A stretch of DNA of 64,000 bases from Streptococcus sp. S784/96/1 (lineage in GTDB: Bacteria; Bacillota; Bacilli; Lactobacillales; Streptococcaceae). The stretch's first letter is position 1; each line of letters starts with the position of its first letter. The stretch is from NCBI RefSeq assembly GCF_902729355.1, contig NZ_CACVCC010000010.1:1-64000 (forward strand). The letters run 5' to 3'. Shown here one piece after another: positions 9,164 to 17,838 of this stretch. The translations under genes were made by a program, and so were the position numbers. Under the pieces are notes generated by a model. That model was not told the DNA's origin and searched no databases. It was given only the letters and a program-made list of their open reading frames with translations.

Positions 9164-9814
9164 TTATAACATGTAAAAAACAATGGCGATATATTGTAAG
9201 GCTGAAGCAAGCAAAATGAAAAGGTGCCAAATCATGTGGAAATAGGGTTTCTTCTTAGCGTAGAAAATAGCTCCAACGGTATAAGATAGTCCTCCTGCTA
9301 ACATCAGTGCCCAAAAGATGGGACCTGTTTGTTGCAGGATGGCAGGTAGGATAAAGACGACCAACCATCCCATGATAAGATAGAGGGCTAAACTAAATTT
9401 TTCATTGATGCGCTTGGCAAAAATTTTGTACAAAATTCCAAAAATTGTGATCCCCCATTGTAAAACGATTATGGCATAACCTAACCAACCATCCAACAAG
9501 GACAAGGCTACTGGAGTGTAGGAGCCAGCAATTGCAATGTAAATCATACTGTGATCAATGATCCTCAGAACGTATTTATGGGTCGAGCCATAGGACATGG
9601 AATGGTAAATCGTTGACGATAAAAACATTAAAAAGAGGCTAATCACAAAAATAGACATTCCTACCGCAGCTCTCAAATGGTAGGCATTATATGCGTGAAT
9701 GGCCGTAATTGGCAATAAGGTGAGCATGGCAACAGAACCAATTGCATGAGTGACACTATTAGCCACTTCCTCGCCAAATGAGAGTTGTTTACTGAGTTTT
9801 AACGTTCTAGTCAT
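9164..9814 (-). CDS. Hemolysin III / PAQR-family membrane protein (YqfA/TrhA type)
   Basis: 216 residues with about seven hydrophobic segments, the PAQR topology. Conserved family features are visible: NSVTHAIGS near the N-terminus, SSTIYHS, then IDHSMIYIAIAGSYTP, and the C-terminal MIWHLFILLAS. The conserved histidines are the metal site in the PAQR fold. Members have been called hemolysin III after a Bacillus cereus protein; in E. coli the homologue is tied to membrane energetics. It overlaps the upstream DUF1836 gene by eight bases, so the two are probably translationally coupled. Physiological role here unknown. Confidence 0.88.
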   Translation of the reverse strand: MTRTLKLSKQLSFGEEVANSVTHAIGSVAMLTLLPITAIHAYNAYHLRAAVGMSIFVISLFLMFLSSTIYHSMSYGSTHKYVLRIIDHSMIYIAIAGSYTPVALSLLDGWLGYAIIVLQWGITIFGILYKIFAKRINEKFSLALYLIMGWLVVFILPAILQQTGPIFWALMLAGGLSYTVGAIFYAKKKPYFHMIWHLFILLASALQYIAIVFYML

Positions 9815-10244
9815 TGTTTTGTCCTTCCATTTCTAAGGTTAATAGCCGAGCTTTGTAATAGAGTTTTAGAGCGTCGCAGGCTGTCTTGATCACCTCAGGA
9901 ACGTCCCTGTCCGCCTCATTCATGCAAGACGCAAAATCATCGTACATCTCCTGAGAAGAATAAGTTTGCTGCAAGAGGTTAAGGGCTTGACTGATTTCCT
10001 GAATGGAAAAGACGTTTTTTAAGAAGGTAATGGCAATCAAGCGAGCCAACTGCTTCTTCTGATATTTTTTCTTAATCGGCTTATCTACATAACCGTGTTT
10101 GACATAGTTATTAACCATGGATGCTGTTAACCCTTTATCAGTTAGGCTTGTCTTAACTTGGGTCAATTCATTGACCATCAACAACACTTGATCTAAATAA
10201 AGATCAAGATTGGGGAGTTCATGCCAATAAGGAATTTTTGTCAT
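9807..10244 (-). CDS. DUF1836 domain protein (probable DNA-binding regulator)
   Basis: 145 residues. It opens with PYWHELPNLDLYLDQVLLM, the typical start of DUF1836 proteins, followed by a MerR/HTH-like helical stretch (SLTDKGLTASMVNNYVKHG, then the basic KPIKKKYQKKQLARL). The family is thought to be helix-turn-helix regulators, mostly of unknown target. It sits directly upstream of, and overlaps, the hemolysin-III gene, an association that suggests a shared function. A weak SD (AGGA) precedes the ATG. I know of no characterised function. Confidence 0.75.
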   Translation of the reverse strand: MTKIPYWHELPNLDLYLDQVLLMVNELTQVKTSLTDKGLTASMVNNYVKHGYVDKPIKKKYQKKQLARLIAITFLKNVFSIQEISQALNLLQQTYSSQEMYDDFASCMNEADRDVPEVIKTACDALKLYYKARLLTLEMEGQNND

Positions 10245-10302
10245 GATATATCCTATCTAGTTTTGATAACTAGATTATACCATTTTATAAAAAAGGTGCA
10301 AG

Positions 10303-10328
10303 AAAAAAGTCGCTAATGAACGACTTTT
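10303..10328 (-). terminator. Terminator of the MFS transporter gene
   Basis: Perfect stem AAAAGTCG (10305-10312) with CGACTTTT (10321-10328) and an 8-base loop, followed by a T run on the minus strand. Confidence 0.85.
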
Positions 10329-10349
10329 AGAGCTTTAAAGGCTGTGGGC

Positions 10350-11537
10350 TTATTTCATCTGATGGCTGTAAAGTAAACTTAGCATACCAGTTAACGTAAA
10401 GCCTATTCCAATCCAAAGGAAACTCCAAGGAGAAATACTTGCAGACCAGAGGGTCATGGTCAGAGTTCCTAACGGCATGAGTATGATAGCCACGGTATAG
10501 ATGGTTGAAATCACGCGTCCCATATAGGCCTTTTCAACGCGCTGTTGAACTTGACTGAAAAAATGGATATTGAATATTGCCATACTGGCTTCAGACAGAA
10601 GGTTGCCAGCATAAGATAGGTAAACTGGTAATTCTAGCACAGCTGCAAGTCCAATAATGCAAATACCAAGGCCGCTTATCATTAAAAAAATAAGCATATT
10701 GTGTGTCTGATTTGACACTTTTCGAGCTAAAACAGCTCCGATTAAAGCTCCTATGGCTGCCATTGTTAGTAAAGTTGCATAGGCAGTGTCGTGGTTAAGG
10801 ATTTGATTGCTAAAAGGTAATAGAAAACCTAACATAGCCGCAAATATATTAACCAGAGAAGCGATTAGAAGGAGAAAGAAGACGTCTTGCTTTCTGCAAA
10901 TATAGGTAAAGCCTTCCCAAATATCACTCAAAATACCTTTAACATCAATCGTTTCTGCTCTGCTATTCTCCTTAGAAGCATCAGGTTGATGGATGAGATA
11001 AAGTGCGAGAAAGGATAGCAAAAAAGTGACGCTATCAATGACTAAGGTCATGCGGATACCGACGCATTTTAAAATCCAATAGGCTAATAGCGGGGCAGAA
11101 ACCTTGATGATTTGGACAGCAGTCTCTAAATCCGAATTATAACGGACCAAATTATTTTTGTCGACAATTTCTGGGACGTAGGCCTTGTATGATGGACTTG
11201 AAAAGGATGATGAAATCGCTAATATCACATTAACACCAATAAGGGCATAAAGCATGGCTGTCTGATTTGGTAGAAAGGCGACGAGCAAGCAGACAACTGC
11301 TCCTAGCCCATCCGTCCATAATAAAATTTTTCGTCTGCTAAAACGGTCAGAAATGGCACCACCAAATGGATTGAGGATAATTGACACCAATAACTCAGCG
11401 ATTTGATAAATCCCTAAAAATTGTTGCCCTATGGTTCCCATTGTCGCCATAAAGGTTGTGTTGCCATAGTCGAAAAGAACATCACCAAGTTTATTGATGG
11501 CACGGCTAAGTAAGAGTTTTACCGCATTTTGATTCAT
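10350..11537 (-). CDS. MFS efflux-type transporter
   Basis: 395 residues with about 11-12 hydrophobic segments. The loop between TM2 and TM3 carries GGAISDRFSRRKILLWTDG, the MFS signature (G-x-x-x-D-R-x-x-R-R). The layout resembles MefA/enterobactin-exporter-type drug or peptide exporters, but the substrate cannot be read. It lies just downstream of the rgg gene, on the same strand, separated by about 60 bp that fold into a hairpin covering its SD (11545-11551). Expression is therefore probably gated at translation. No defect seen. Confidence 0.85.
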   Translation of the reverse strand: MNQNAVKLLLSRAINKLGDVLFDYGNTTFMATMGTIGQQFLGIYQIAELLVSIILNPFGGAISDRFSRRKILLWTDGLGAVVCLLVAFLPNQTAMLYALIGVNVILAISSSFSSPSYKAYVPEIVDKNNLVRYNSDLETAVQIIKVSAPLLAYWILKCVGIRMTLVIDSVTFLLSFLALYLIHQPDASKENSRAETIDVKGILSDIWEGFTYICRKQDVFFLLLIASLVNIFAAMLGFLLPFSNQILNHDTAYATLLTMAAIGALIGAVLARKVSNQTHNMLIFLMISGLGICIIGLAAVLELPVYLSYAGNLLSEASMAIFNIHFFSQVQQRVEKAYMGRVISTIYTVAIILMPLGTLTMTLWSASISPWSFLWIGIGFTLTGMLSLLYSHQMK

Positions 11538-11544
11538 AAAAATG

Positions 11545-11589
11545 ACCTCCTAAAAATGATAGTTCTAGTCTATCGTCATTTTAGGAGGT
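11545..11589 (-). promoter_or_regulatory. Hairpin sequestering the Shine-Dalgarno of the MFS gene
   Basis: The SD arm (minus-strand AGGAGGT, 11551-11545) continues into a stem of about 18 bp pairing 11545-11562 with 11570-11589, with a 7-base loop and two bulges. The opposite arm carries a perfect anti-SD (ACCTCCT). The start codon is 7 nt downstream of the SD. Such a structure would block initiation unless opened. No T run follows, so it is not a terminator. Confidence 0.7.
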
Positions 11590-11596
11590 TTTGATA

Positions 11597-12475
11597 TTAT
11601 TTGTAAATATGGGAATACTTTTCGAGTTGACGTTTCAAGTGCTCTTGGTAGGTTTCTTGATGATAAGTAGCTCCTATCCAGTCAAAAATTTGAACTACTT
11701 GCCTCATTTGCTACTCACCAGTTTTATCCCCTGAAGCATAGGCTAGCAAACCTTTAAAATAAAGCTGGAGAATACGGTGATAGGCATTACGCTCATTGTC
11801 CAACATGGGCATCAGTTTGTCGTGATAATGCTTCGCAGCTGTTAAATCTCCCCTGTCAATACAGATTTCGATAACATTAAGTAGCGTCGCTTCGATAAGA
11901 TTTCGGTGGGTCGCAATATCTTGGTAAAGTTCTTTACGCTGCAAGACCTCATCAACTAGTCGATACATATAACTTGTTTCATAAAACTTAAAGAGATTGC
12001 CAATCAAAATCAATTCAAAAATGGTCCAATTCTCAGTGCAAAAGAGGTGATCACTGACTTGGTCTAGGTCTTCTTGTCTCATCTGACGACTAGGGTTCAA
12101 ATCACAAATCATCCCACGGAATAAAATAGCATTGAGGCGTGCGACCTTGTTTTCTTGGTCTGCTAATACTTTGTTTTCCTCAGCGACAACCATTTGCTCT
12201 AACCGTTTAATGTCTTTACGGTAATGAGCGCGTGCTAGTTGTGACATGAGCTTAATCTGTTCGGCACGCTCATAGTGATTGACTCGCCCCATAAATTCAT
12301 CTGGTGTCACATTGATTTTTTCTAAGGCATCGAAAAATTTAGTCACGGATAAGTCTGACTCCTCACGCTCAAAGCGGGATAATTGTGAAACCGATAGACC
12401 GTCTCCAGCAACTTGTGATAACTTCATTTGCCTATCTAAGCGAAAGGTTCTAAAAATGTCTCCGTAATGTGTCAT
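11597..12475 (-). pseudogene. Rgg/GadR/MutR-family regulator interrupted by an in-frame TAG
   Basis: The frame from ATG 12475 encodes 254 residues: an N-terminal XRE-type HTH (residues about 5-62) and the helical repeats of Rgg proteins. It stops at TAG (11711-11713). The same frame then continues for 37 codons (QMRQVVQIFDWIG...) to TAA at 11597-11599. The continuation reads like a normal Rgg C-terminus, and 292 codons in all is the usual family length. The gene therefore looks whole except for one nonsense codon. A truncated protein may still bind DNA, but the lost helices belong to the peptide-binding and dimer region. I saw no short hydrophobic peptide gene beside it. Confidence 0.75.
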
Positions 12476-12531
12476 GTCACCTCCATTGACTAGGCTATCA
12501 ACAGCCTAATGTCCCATTTTAAACGCTTCTC

Positions 12532-14442
12532 TTACTCCACCTGCTCGCTCAAGGTCTCCCATTCTTCCATTAAGACCAGTTGTTCTTCCTGAATGGCGTC
12601 TAATTCTTTTTGGAGGTCAGCGAGTTGACCGAGATCGTTGGTTGTTAGCATGTCATCATTGATAGCCGTCTCCCGTTGCTCAATGACGTCAAGGCGTCCT
12701 TCGATTTCTGCGATGCGTCTTATGAGTTTGCGGAGCTCTTTTTGGTTGGCTTTTTGGCTTTGATAATCGCTGGCACCAGCTGATGGAAGATCTTCTATAA
12801 CAGCGATATCTTCGCTTGCTAGTCTTACCAACTCCTCCTGCTCTGCTTTTTTCTCCAAATAATAATCGTAATCACCGAGGTATAGGGTTGCGCCAGTTTC
12901 AGAGATTTCAAGGACTTTGCTTGCAATTCGGTTAATGAAATAACGGTCATGGCTGACAAAGAGGAGGGTGCCATCAAAGTCAATCAAGGCATTTTCGAGG
13001 ACCTCTTTACTATCGATATCTAGGTGGTTGGTCGGCTCGTCTAGGATGAGGAAGTTGTTATTCTGCATGGACAATTTGGCGAGTAATAGACGCGCTTTTT
13101 CTCCGCCAGAAAGCATGCTAACGGCTTTTTTAACGTCATCTCCTGAAAAGAGAAAGGCTCCCAGACGGCTTCTAATGTCAAGCTCTGGAGTGGTTGGAAA
13201 GTCATTCCAGAGTTCATCAAGGACGGTGTTGGCCGGTGTCAGGGATGATTGAGTCTGATCGTAGTAACCTACCTCGACGTTTGCCCCATAGACTGCTTCT
13301 CCTTTGATAAAGGGAAGCTTACCGATGACCGATTTGATAAAGGTGGTTTTACCGATACCATTTAGACCGACAACGGCAATAGCATCCATTTTCTTAACAT
13401 CGAGTGAGATGGGTTCTGCCAAGATGTCCCCGTCATAGCCAATCGCTGTGTCAGTAACCGTTAAGACCACATTTCCAGAGACTTTGTCCGAATGGAAGGT
13501 CATGTTGGCTGATTTTTGCCCTGCTGTTGGTTTGTCAAGCCTTGTTATTTTCTCAAGCTGTTTCCGTCTCGCTTGCGCACGTTTGGTGGTTGAGGCGCGG
13601 ACGATATTACGCTGGACGAAGTCTTCTAACTTTGCAATTTCCTTAGCTTGTTTTTCGTAATTTTTTTCCTCGGTCGCTAATTTTTCAGCTTTAAGGTCCA
13701 TGAAAGTTGAGTAGTTCCCAACGTAGCGATCCAGGCTATGTGGATTGAGGTCATAGGTGATTGTAGCCACCTTATCCAAGAAATAGCGGTCGTGGCTGAC
13801 GATAATCAGTGCCCCTTGATAATTGACCAGATAATTTTCCAACCAAGCAATGGTGTCAATGTCTAGGTGGTTGGTCGGTTCGTCCAGAACGAGTAATTCA
13901 GGTTTTTCAAGTAGCATTTTAGCGAGGGCAAGGCGCGTGTTTTGGCCACCAGATAGCTCTGAAATGGTCATGTGCCACATGCTCTCATCAAACTTAAAGC
14001 CGTTTAAAATCGCTCGGATATTACTTTCATAGGTAAAACCACCATGCAGACGAAAATCCTCAGATAGCTTATCGTAATCTGTCATCAGTTTATCAAGGTC
14101 TGAACCGACAACTTCTGCCATTTGTTCTTCCATACGGCGCAGTCGTTTTTCATCTTGCCTAAGGTCATCAAAAACGTGTAGCATTTCATCATAGATGGTA
14201 TTTTCTGAGACAAAGCGACTGTCTTGGGCAAGATAAGACAAACTCAAGTCACGTTTGGTATTGATCTCCCCAGATGTTGGCGCTTCTTCACCGACTAAGA
14301 TTTTCAGCAGTGTCGATTTCCCAGCTCCATTTCGTCCAACAAGGGCAATGCGATCACGCTCGTCAACTTGAATATTGATATTATTAAAGAGAACGTCTCC
14401 CGAGAAGGAACGTTCTAACTTGTTTCCACTTAAAATAATCAT
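12532..14442 (-). CDS. ABC-F family ATPase (YdiF/Uup-like)
   Basis: 636 residues, two ABC domains and no membrane segment, so a cytosolic ABC-F translation factor rather than a transporter. The first Walker A is GRNGAGKST (36-44) and its signature LSGGQNTRLALAK; the second Walker A is GLNGIGKTT and its signature LSGGEKARLLLAK. Each has a LDEPTNHLDI Walker B. A linker of about 80 residues joins them and a C-terminal coiled-coil (rich in E, K, L) follows. The N-terminus resembles B. subtilis YdiF. Such proteins act at the ribosomal E site; some give antibiotic resistance, but I see no reason to call this one resistance. It is followed by rgg after 56 bp. Confidence 0.9.
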   Translation of the reverse strand: MIILSGNKLERSFSGDVLFNNINIQVDERDRIALVGRNGAGKSTLLKILVGEEAPTSGEINTKRDLSLSYLAQDSRFVSENTIYDEMLHVFDDLRQDEKRLRRMEEQMAEVVGSDLDKLMTDYDKLSEDFRLHGGFTYESNIRAILNGFKFDESMWHMTISELSGGQNTRLALAKMLLEKPELLVLDEPTNHLDIDTIAWLENYLVNYQGALIIVSHDRYFLDKVATITYDLNPHSLDRYVGNYSTFMDLKAEKLATEEKNYEKQAKEIAKLEDFVQRNIVRASTTKRAQARRKQLEKITRLDKPTAGQKSANMTFHSDKVSGNVVLTVTDTAIGYDGDILAEPISLDVKKMDAIAVVGLNGIGKTTFIKSVIGKLPFIKGEAVYGANVEVGYYDQTQSSLTPANTVLDELWNDFPTTPELDIRSRLGAFLFSGDDVKKAVSMLSGGEKARLLLAKLSMQNNNFLILDEPTNHLDIDSKEVLENALIDFDGTLLFVSHDRYFINRIASKVLEISETGATLYLGDYDYYLEKKAEQEELVRLASEDIAVIEDLPSAGASDYQSQKANQKELRKLIRRIAEIEGRLDVIEQRETAINDDMLTTNDLGQLADLQKELDAIQEEQLVLMEEWETLSEQVE

Positions 14443-14552
14443 GCTTTTAGTTTACCAAAAAACAAGGAAAAAATCATGGGTTTGTTGAGGAAAAAAGGGA
14501 TAAAAATTAGTCTAAAGCAGAAGAGCTCAAACCTATTTTTTCTGTATTTTAG

Positions 14553-15113
14553 TTAATCAGCTAGCCAATCGCTTTTTAAAAGGCCGTAGCAAATATAATC
14601 ATAAATCTTACCCTTTACTTTCATAGCTTGCCTAAAAGTACCTTCATAGCTCATGCCAGCTTTTTCAATCACACGACCAGAAGCAATATTTTCAGCTAAG
14701 AAACCTGCAACAATACGGTCAAAGTCTGCTTGGTCAAAGAGAAAATCTATAACAGCAGCTAGAGCCTTAGTCATCACACCTTGGTTCCAATATTGTTTAC
14801 TGAGAATGTAGCCAATTTCAGCTTCGTTGACATTGGTTCGTATGGAGACAACACTGATGTCACCGATCACGACTGTCGGATTATCATGCAGGGTTATCGC
14901 CCACCGAAATACCTCGCCTGATGAATAATCCTTCACGCGCTCAGTCAGAAATTCTTCTGTATCAGCTAGCGTCTGATGAGTCTCCCAAGGAACGTACTGA
15001 GTATTTTCAACATCAGAAGCCCAATTCTGAAACATGGCTTTAGCATCTTCTAATCGCCACCGTCTCAAAATGAGCCGGTTTGTTTTGATTGTCTGGGTAC
15101 CAATAGGCTTCAT
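14553..15113 (-). CDS. GNAT N-acetyltransferase (RimJ/RimL type)
   Basis: 186 residues. It opens with IKTNRLILRRWRLEDAKAMF, typical of RimJ/RimL-like GNATs. The central part has EIGYILSKQYWNQGVMTKAL, where the usual Q/R-x-x-G-x-G/A acetyl-CoA loop reads WNQGVMT. It ends with the usual N-x-x-S-x-x-V-x-E-K-x-G-M-x-x-E-G-T stretch. A strong SD (GGAGG) precedes the ATG. The acceptor (protein N-terminus or small molecule) is unknown. About 110 bp separate it from the ABC-F gene with no terminator seen, so the two may be co-transcribed. Confidence 0.85.
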   Translation of the reverse strand: MKPIGTQTIKTNRLILRRWRLEDAKAMFQNWASDVENTQYVPWETHQTLADTEEFLTERVKDYSSGEVFRWAITLHDNPTVVIGDISVVSIRTNVNEAEIGYILSKQYWNQGVMTKALAAVIDFLFDQADFDRIVAGFLAENIASGRVIEKAGMSYEGTFRQAMKVKGKIYDYICYGLLKSDWLAD

Positions 15114-15223
15114 AAGGATTCCTCCAAGAAATTTTAGTCTATTTTACTATAGAAACACCGAGTTGTAAATGAACATATATCAATAAAATGTGGTTTTAAA
15201 TTATCGTTTTCGAGCTTTTTGTA

Positions 15224-15252
15224 TTGTTTACTCTCTCTTCCTATGTTACAAT
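15224..15252 (+). promoter_or_regulatory. folT promoter
   Basis: TTGTTT (15224-15229), 17-base spacer, TACAAT (15247-15252). The start near 15259 places the riboswitch aptamer at the 5' end of the transcript. Confidence 0.65.
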
Positions 15253-15272
15253 GATCTAGTAAGTTTACTTAC

Positions 15273-15405
15273 ACAGAGTAGATGATTCGCGTTAAGTGTG
15301 TGTGAATGGGATGTTGTCGCACAACGAAGCCTTATGGCGCGGTGAATCATTGCATCCGCTGTTAATCAAGAACGCTTGATGTAACAGCTCCAATAGAAAA
15401 GGAGC
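15273..15405 (+). promoter_or_regulatory. Tetrahydrofolate (THF) riboswitch with a translational expression platform
   Basis: The aptamer (15273-15362) has P1 ends ACAG/CTGT, the conserved GAGTAGATGATTCGCG 5' part, a central GTGTGTGTGAATGGG stretch and the 3' part GGTGAATCATTGCATCC. It is almost the same as the S. mutans folT aptamer as I recall it. Downstream, GCTGTTAATCAAG (15358-15370) can pair with CTTGATGTAACAGC (15374-15387). Overlapping that, GCTCC (15387-15391) can pair with GGAGC (15401-15405), the SD of folT. Ligand binding would hold the 3' P1 strand, break the first alternative hairpin and free GCTCC to mask the SD, turning folT off. Confidence 0.93.
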
Positions 15406-15412
15406 CTTTTTA

Positions 15413-15979
15413 ATGAAAACTTTTTTCAAATTGCCTAAACTGACCACGCAACGCCTCGTAACGTTAGCAATGTTAGTTGCCATTGCCTTTGTCATCAGTC
15501 AATTTGACATTCGCATTATTCCTAATCAGTTACAATTTACCTTTACATTCTTGGTAAATGCTGTTATTGGGGCTATTGCTGGTCCAATCTGGGGCTTTTT
15601 TAGCCTTGCTATTCTAGACTTATCTACTATTTTTCTGTCACCAGATGCAGCTAATTTCTTGCCAGCTTGGACATTGATGGAAGCGACTACGGGTCTTCTC
15701 TACGGCCTTTTATTTTATGGAAAAGAGCTGAGCTGGACATCTAAAAAGAATTGGATTTATGTCAGTCTTGCCATATCAATCATCATGTTATTCAGCACCT
15801 TTATCATGACTCCATTGCTGTTACAAATTTACTTTAATTATGGATTTGTAGCACAGTATATCGCTGGTCGATGGTTGAAAATCTTTGAACTTCCTATTCG
15901 TATCATCGCCACTATGGCCATTCTCCCACAATTACAACGTATCCCTGAATTGCGCAAATTAATGGGACTAACTAAATAA
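15413..15979 (+). CDS. folT: Folate ECF transporter S component FolT
   Basis: 188 residues with about five or six hydrophobic segments, the S-component fold. It opens with a short basic cytosolic stretch followed by LVTLAMLVAIAFVISQFDIRIIP and a FLVNAVIGAIAGPIWGF segment, typical of FolT-type substrate-binding subunits that dock on a shared EcfAA'T module (not in this window). The THF riboswitch directly upstream independently supports folate as substrate. It imports folates into the cell. It converges on pyrE with a shared hairpin terminator between. Confidence 0.92.
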   Translation: MKTFFKLPKLTTQRLVTLAMLVAIAFVISQFDIRIIPNQLQFTFTFLVNAVIGAIAGPIWGFFSLAILDLSTIFLSPDAANFLPAWTLMEATTGLLYGLLFYGKELSWTSKKNWIYVSLAISIIMLFSTFIMTPLLLQIYFNYGFVAQYIAGRWLKIFELPIRIIATMAILPQLQRIPELRKLMGLTK

Positions 15980-15985
15980 ACAAAT

Positions 15986-16012
15986 AAAGAGCGTTCATCC
16001 CCGCTCTTTTTT
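15986..16012 (+). terminator. folT terminator
   Basis: Stem GAGCG/CGCTC extended by A/T pairs, followed by six Ts at 16007-16012. It may also serve pyrE in reverse, with a poorer T run. Confidence 0.8.
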
Positions 16013-16015
16013 CGT

Positions 16016-16645
16016 TTAATCCTGCCAGGTGTCTTGATTCTCTTTGAATTTCTTCAATAATTGTAGCCCATCAGATGTGATATAACCTTGTACCTTAGCC
16101 ACCTTGATTAACTCAGTGTAGTTAGATAGGGTGACCAACTTGACCTCTGCTTCTTCAAAGTTTTTAGCTGCCTTTGGCAATTCATAAGTGAAGATAGCTG
16201 CTACACCAAGCACATCGGCGCCTTCACGTTTAGCAGCTGCAACAGCATCAAGCACTGACCCACCAGTTGAAATCAAGTCCTCAATGATGACCATTTTTTG
16301 ACCTTTAACCACGCGCCCTTCAATCTGATTTCCTGCTCCGTGATCTTTTGGTTGGCTACGGATATAGGCAAACGGCAAATTCATCTTATCAGCAATAATG
16401 GCACCGTGAGGAATACCCGCTGTCGCTGTTCCTGCAATCACTTCCACTTCTGGGAAATGTGCTTTGATCTGTTCAACAAAGCCATTTTCAATGAGTGTGC
16501 GTGTTTCGGGATAAGACAACGTAATACGATTGTCAGTGTAAATCGGTGACTTGATACCAGAAGCCCAAGTAAACGGCTCCTCAGGTTTCAAATAAACTGC
16601 CTTAATATCCAATAAATCTGATGCGATTTGCGCTGCTAATGTCAT
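16016..16645 (-). CDS. pyrE: Orotate phosphoribosyltransferase
   Basis: 209 residues from the second of two tandem ATGs (16648/16645); the second is better spaced from GGAGG. It transfers orotate to PRPP to give OMP and pyrophosphate in UMP synthesis. The PRPP-binding loop is [17 protein letters not shown] (V-x-x-x-x-D-x-x-x-T-G-G-S). The flexible catalytic loop region carries [15 protein letters not shown]. The start overlaps the stop of the upstream pyrophosphatase-like gene (ATGA), so it is translationally coupled. Last gene of the PyrR-controlled unit. Confidence 0.96.
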   Translation of the reverse strand: MTLAAQIASDLLDIKAVYLKPEEPFTWASGIKSPIYTDNRITLSYPETRTLIENGFVEQIKAHFPEVEVIAGTATAGIPHGAIIADKMNLPFAYIRSQPKDHGAGNQIEGRVVKGQKMVIIEDLISTGGSVLDAVAAAKREGADVLGVAAIFTYELPKAAKNFEEAEVKLVTLSNYTELIKVAKVQGYITSDGLQLLKKFKENQDTWQD

Positions 16646-16983
16646 CATTTCTCCTCCTCTAGCATCTCAATGCTTGATGTAAAGTATTGTTCGATAAAAT
16701 AAGTCTGTGACTGAATAGCTTCAAGCGTTAGATTTTCTCCTGGAGAGGTTAGTATCCATTTGTCTTCCACATCATCTTTACGATGAATGATGGCCACCAA
16801 TTCTCCGAAAAAAGTCGTCAAAGGCTGTGAAACATGCTGAGAGATAATGTAAACATCTTGCTCCTCACCATCTCCTGCAAACAATTCAGGAATGTAGCCA
16901 TAGTTAACAGGATAGCTATTTCCAAAATGATCTCGAAACCCCATAGGTCTATCAATGATGACCTGATAACTCTTTCTAACCAT
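16645..16983 (-). CDS. Small family-I inorganic-pyrophosphatase-like protein in the pyr operon
   Basis: 112 residues. [25 protein letters not shown] matches the core of family-I pyrophosphatases (Y-P-x-N-Y-G-x-I-P, then D-G-D-P-L-D-V). However, the third position of the acidic motif is Glu instead of Asp, the following residues (EQ) differ, and the protein is about 60 residues shorter than the usual 170-175. It overlaps pyrF by eight bases and pyrE by an ATGA. Because OMP synthesis by PyrE releases pyrophosphate, a helper pyrophosphatase would fit, but the altered site may mean another phosphate-ester substrate. Function unproven. Confidence 0.7.
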   Translation of the reverse strand: MVRKSYQVIIDRPMGFRDHFGNSYPVNYGYIPELFAGDGEEQDVYIISQHVSQPLTTFFGELVAIIHRKDDVEDKWILTSPGENLTLEAIQSQTYFIEQYFTSSIEMLEEEK

Positions 16984-17668
16984 TCCACTCTTCCTTAATC
17001 GCTTGGTAAGCCGTCACAGGATCCTCTGCCTGTGTAATCGGTCGTCCTACAACGATATAGTCTGAGCCGATGATTCTCGCTTCGCTTGGTGTCATGACGC
17101 GTTTTTGGTCGCCAATAGCAGAACCACTAGGACGAATCCCTGGTGTTAGGCAGACGAAGTTGCTTGATGTAGCAGTTTTGATGGCTTCAACCTCATGAGC
17201 TGAGCAGACGACACCATCTAGACCTGCTTCTGCTGTTTTACGAGCGTAGTTGAGGACAGAATCTGTTAGACTGGTCTGAATATTTTGGTCAGCCTGCATT
17301 TGTGCTTCAGATGTTGATGTTAATTGTGTCACGGCAATCAAGATTGGTCCTTCTCCCAACCCTTCACGCGCAGCCTGCATCATCTCAACGCCGCCAGCCG
17401 CATGAACATTGGTCATATCAACCCCCAATGTTGCCAGCACAGCCATTGCGGAACGCACCGTATTGGGAATATCATGCAGTTTCAAATCAAGAAAGATTCT
17501 GTGACCTAGTGACTTGATATAGGTCACAATGTCAGAACCACAGGCATAGTAGAGCTCCATCCCCACTTTGACAAAGAGCTTTTCCTCCTTAGGAAATTGG
17601 GCTAGAAATCCCTTAACATCCTCAAACGTTGGGAAGTCAAGGGCAATAACAGGACGATTTTCTCGCAT
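16976..17668 (-). CDS. pyrF: Orotidine 5'-phosphate decarboxylase
   Basis: 230 residues, single TIM barrel. It converts OMP to UMP. The catalytic segment [17 protein letters not shown] holds the D-x-K-x-x-D motif; [20 protein letters not shown] and [10 protein letters not shown] form the phosphate-binding part. First gene of the unit, behind a PyrR-type attenuator. It overlaps the pyrophosphatase-like gene by eight bases. The rest of the pyrimidine pathway is not in this window. Confidence 0.96.
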   Translation of the reverse strand: MRENRPVIALDFPTFEDVKGFLAQFPKEEKLFVKVGMELYYACGSDIVTYIKSLGHRIFLDLKLHDIPNTVRSAMAVLATLGVDMTNVHAAGGVEMMQAAREGLGEGPILIAVTQLTSTSEAQMQADQNIQTSLTDSVLNYARKTAEAGLDGVVCSAHEVEAIKTATSSNFVCLTPGIRPSGSAIGDQKRVMTPSEARIIGSDYIVVGRPITQAEDPVTAYQAIKEEWNG

Positions 17669-17690
17669 GGACTAGGTTTCCTTTCTACAA

Positions 17691-17816
17691 TAAAAAACCT
17701 GTCCCAGAGAGACAAGGTTTACGCCACAATAGACCTAAAGCGACACCAGCTTTAACTCTTTTTCTTTGTCGTACGACCAATCCTCAGAAAGGTCACCTTG
17801 TCAACCTCTCTGGATT
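17691..17816 (-). promoter_or_regulatory. PyrR-dependent transcription attenuator of the pyr unit
   Basis: The PyrR binding hairpin spans 17779-17816 (minus strand AATCCAGAGAGGTT... closing with GGATT). The TCCAGAGAGG loop side fits the known PyrR consensus. The terminator at 17691-17720 pairs AACCT-GTC with GAC-AGGTT and ends in six Ts, 25 bp before pyrF. PyrR with UMP would bind the first hairpin and favour termination. PyrR itself is not encoded here. Confidence 0.88.
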
Positions 17817-17838
17817 GACTTAAAGGTTAATTTACTAA

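Noticed and set aside
9164..9814. Reading the hemolysin-III gene as a toxin
   Set aside because: The family is PAQR-type membrane proteins, mostly not toxins; nothing in the context supports cytolysis.
10350..12475. Rgg-SHP quorum-sensing pair
   Set aside because: I searched both flanks of rgg for a short hydrophobic peptide gene with an SD and found none.
12532..14442. ABC-F gene as an antibiotic-resistance determinant
   Set aside because: The layout fits housekeeping YdiF/Uup-type factors; no resistance-type interdomain loop is recognisable and no mobile context surrounds it.
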